Source: Bacteroidales bacterium (GTDB lineage Bacteria > Bacteroidota > Bacteroidia > Bacteroidales > Muribaculaceae). From it: a DNA stretch of 44,163 nt. A model generated the notes under the pieces. It was not told the DNA's origin. It did no database searches and saw only the letters and a program-made list of their open reading frames with translations. Location: positions 1 through 44,163 of the forward strand of contig JAAVFJ010000070.1 in assembly GCA_014800845.1 (NCBI GenBank), in the 5' to 3' direction. A program made the translations under genes and the position numbers. Positions 42,635 through 44,163 of the stretch are shown in pieces. Position 1 is the stretch's first letter; every line of letters begins with the position of its first letter.

Positions 42635-43864
42635 ATGAAAAAAGTAGCTTTACTCGGATTAGTATGCGCTTCCATGTTCGGTGGCCTTAACGCCTCAGCT
42701 CAGGAAGTAAGCTATGTAGAGGACTGCAGCCAAGGCCGTCTTCTCGCTCCTGCCCGTGCCAACTGGTTCATCACCGCCCAGGGTGGTGCCAGCGCATTCT
42801 TCTCAAACCACGACCGCCACATCACACTGCGCAAGCGTATCGGTTCCAACGCTGAAATCTTCGCAGGTAAGTGGTTCACTCCCGTCTGGGGTTTCCGCTT
42901 CGGTGCAAGCGGCCAGATTCTTCGTGGTGCCACTCACGAAACCGGCGCATTCCGCGACCCCCACAGCGGCATCGTAGCCGAAGGCTCATGGGGTGAACAC
43001 CTCTATGGCGAGCGCGTAGCAACCCTCGGCCCTGAAATCGACCTCATGTTGAACCTCACCAACTGGTGGTGTGGCTACAACCCCGAACGTGTTTACAACG
43101 CAGTTCTCCACGTAGGTGGCGGCGGCTACTGGACATTCCGTCACAACGGAGAGGACCACAAGTGGCACAACGCCCACAACCGTACCCTCTTCGCCACTGC
43201 CGGTCTGCAGAACAACTTTGCCCTCAACAAGCACATCGACCTCTTCATCGACGTGACCGCAACCGTCATGGACTACTCAAGCTTTGACCGCTACGACATC
43301 AAGGCCGACAACAAGGACATGACACTCGCACTCGGCGCAAACTTCGGTATCACCTACCACTTTAGCCCCCGCGGCTGGAACTGCCCCGTTACCGCAGTAT
43401 GCCCCACCTGGAAGTACACCGATGCCGAGGGTGACGAACTCGTAGCACAGCTCGACAACGCTAACCGCAAAATCGGCGACCTCCAGCGTCAGCTCGACGA
43501 TTGCCTCAACCGTCCCCAGCAGGACTGCGACTGCGTTAACGCACTTGCTACCATCTACTACCCCATCAACGTGTCAACCATGTCAAACCGTGAGGTAACC
43601 CTCGTACAGTCAATGGCCAAGACCATGCTTGCCAACCCCGACAAAAAGTACATCCTCACCGGTTGGGCTGACAACTACACCGGCAACGACGCAATCAACA
43701 CTCGTCTGCGTCACCAGCGTGTAGATGGCGTTTACGACTGCCTCATCAAGGCCGGCGTACCCGCTGCTCAGCTCGAAAAGCGCATCGACGCCAACAACCT
43801 CACCGACTACGGCTTGAAGGGCGCCCAGTTCGACCGTGCCGTAACCATCATCGAGGCTAAGTAA
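42635..43864 (+). CDS. OmpA-family outer-membrane protein
   Basis: The 409-residue product starts with a signal peptide (KKVALLGLVCASMFGGLNASAQ). Residues about 40-250 form an eight-stranded-type barrel with aromatic strands. A linker with heptad character follows (DNANRKIGDLQRQLDDCLN) and a Cys-containing DCDC. The last about 100 residues are the OmpA C-terminal peptidoglycan-binding domain: LTGWADNYTGNDAINTRLRHQR supplies the Asp and Arg that contact diaminopimelate. It is probably an abundant surface/structural porin; codon use is strongly biased toward C-ending codons, consistent with high expression. A terminator follows. Confidence 0.9.
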   Translation: MKKVALLGLVCASMFGGLNASAQEVSYVEDCSQGRLLAPARANWFITAQGGASAFFSNHDRHITLRKRIGSNAEIFAGKWFTPVWGFRFGASGQILRGATHETGAFRDPHSGIVAEGSWGEHLYGERVATLGPEIDLMLNLTNWWCGYNPERVYNAVLHVGGGGYWTFRHNGEDHKWHNAHNRTLFATAGLQNNFALNKHIDLFIDVTATVMDYSSFDRYDIKADNKDMTLALGANFGITYHFSPRGWNCPVTAVCPTWKYTDAEGDELVAQLDNANRKIGDLQRQLDDCLNRPQQDCDCVNALATIYYPINVSTMSNREVTLVQSMAKTMLANPDKKYILTGWADNYTGNDAINTRLRHQRVDGVYDCLIKAGVPAAQLEKRIDANNLTDYGLKGAQFDRAVTIIEAK

Positions 43865-43892
43865 AGACAGCAATCAGCTGCACAAATAAATC

Positions 43893-43923
43893 AGGCGCCA
43901 TCTCCACAGCGGGGGTGGCGCCT
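43893..43923 (+). terminator. Terminator of the OmpA gene
   Basis: AGGCGCCA (43893-43900) pairs with TGGCGCCT (43916-43923). Confidence 0.75.
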
Positions 43924-44163
43924 CAGCTTATATCCCCGCAGCAATCTGCCTTTACTTCACGCCGCAAGTTGACAGATCTTCGCAGCCGCGGGGTGTCTTA
44001 ACTTAGCGGACAGGCATAATCAGCGTTGAAATCAGCGGAATAGGCGTAGATTCAATTTCGAAGTGCAAAAATCTTCGAGCTGAATAGCCCCCAATATTTT
44101 TGACGCTTGAGACTTAATGGCGGATTGGGGACGGGGCTTCACAAGCCCCAGCCCCTCCCCAAT
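43924..44163. other. Non-coding window end with terminal hairpin
   Basis: No gene is seen. The last 40 nt form an imperfect inverted repeat: ATTGGGG (44124-44130) with CCCCAAT (44157-44163) and GGGGCTT (44133-44139) with AAGCCCC (44143-44149). Confidence 0.45.

Overview
The window is a chromosomal segment of a Bacteroidales bacterium, most likely of the Muribaculaceae or a close relative. The taxonomic call is an inference from four things: Bacteroidetes-type promoters throughout (a -7 box TAnnTTTG with TTG/TTTG about 19-20 bp upstream), almost no Shine-Dalgarno sequences, fairly GC-rich coding DNA, and typical Bacteroidales families (type III glutamine synthetase, DapL, split methylmalonyl-CoA mutase, DUF5686, DUF4494, a GH13-CBM26 amylase with a C-terminal secretion tail, FHS-type sugar MFS).

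Layout. 1-840: AT-rich or strongly folded DNA with no convincing large gene. It holds stacked inverted repeats, a good promoter with tiny ORFs, and a candidate small RNA on the minus strand. 850-6394 (+): a lipoprotein hydrolase, then dapF, dapL and glnN (lysine/peptidoglycan precursor synthesis and ammonium assimilation). 6429-7957: an accessory island in which a recent copy of the 3' end of mutB and its terminator sits on one side of an AT-rich secreted WG-repeat-like gene, with the intact mutB on the other; the gene is itself bounded by a 16-bp near-perfect inverted repeat. 7958-11965 (-): mutB and mutA (propionate/succinate metabolism). 12213-12542 (+): a cupin. 12539-17211 (-): a six-gene string udk, lptB, CPBP protease, holA, flavodoxin-ferredoxin and FMN-binding PPOX, with gaps of 0-6 nt. 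17298-18820 (+): mlaE-mlaF, divergent from udk across back-to-back promoters. 18976-19437 (-): CYTH. 19523-23600 (+): DUF5686 outer-membrane protein, DUF2156 and a TlpA-like protein without CXXC. 23711-25465 (-): CCA-adding-type enzyme with a long basic tail. 25743-29063 (+): modular secreted amylase. 29215-34052 (+): S1/P1 nuclease, HSDR_N nuclease-fold protein, UvrD/PcrA helicase and nspC, each overlapping or touching the next. 34248-35734 (+): lipA-lipB. 35760-35861 (-): a second candidate small RNA. 35965-36897 (+): hemerythrin-LuxR regulator. 36898-37835: regulatory and repeat-rich DNA with a possible small gene. 37836-40347 (+): DUF4494, YggS and a sugar MFS. 40503-43864 (+): transketolase and an OmpA-family porin.

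The most unusual content is a family of intergenic elements built from telomere-like heptamers (NTAACCC/GGGTTAN) around a core of 9-bp tandem units. They occur at 18821-18980, 34056-34240, 37511-37601 and 37775-37833. They begin or end within a few bases of stop and start codons and can fold as G-rich/C-rich hairpins. Other points of interest are the partial mutB duplication island, two intergenic transcripts with their own promoters and terminators, and inverted promoter pairs in which the -7 of one overlaps the -33 of the other. No rRNA, recognisable tRNA, CRISPR array or transposase gene was seen.
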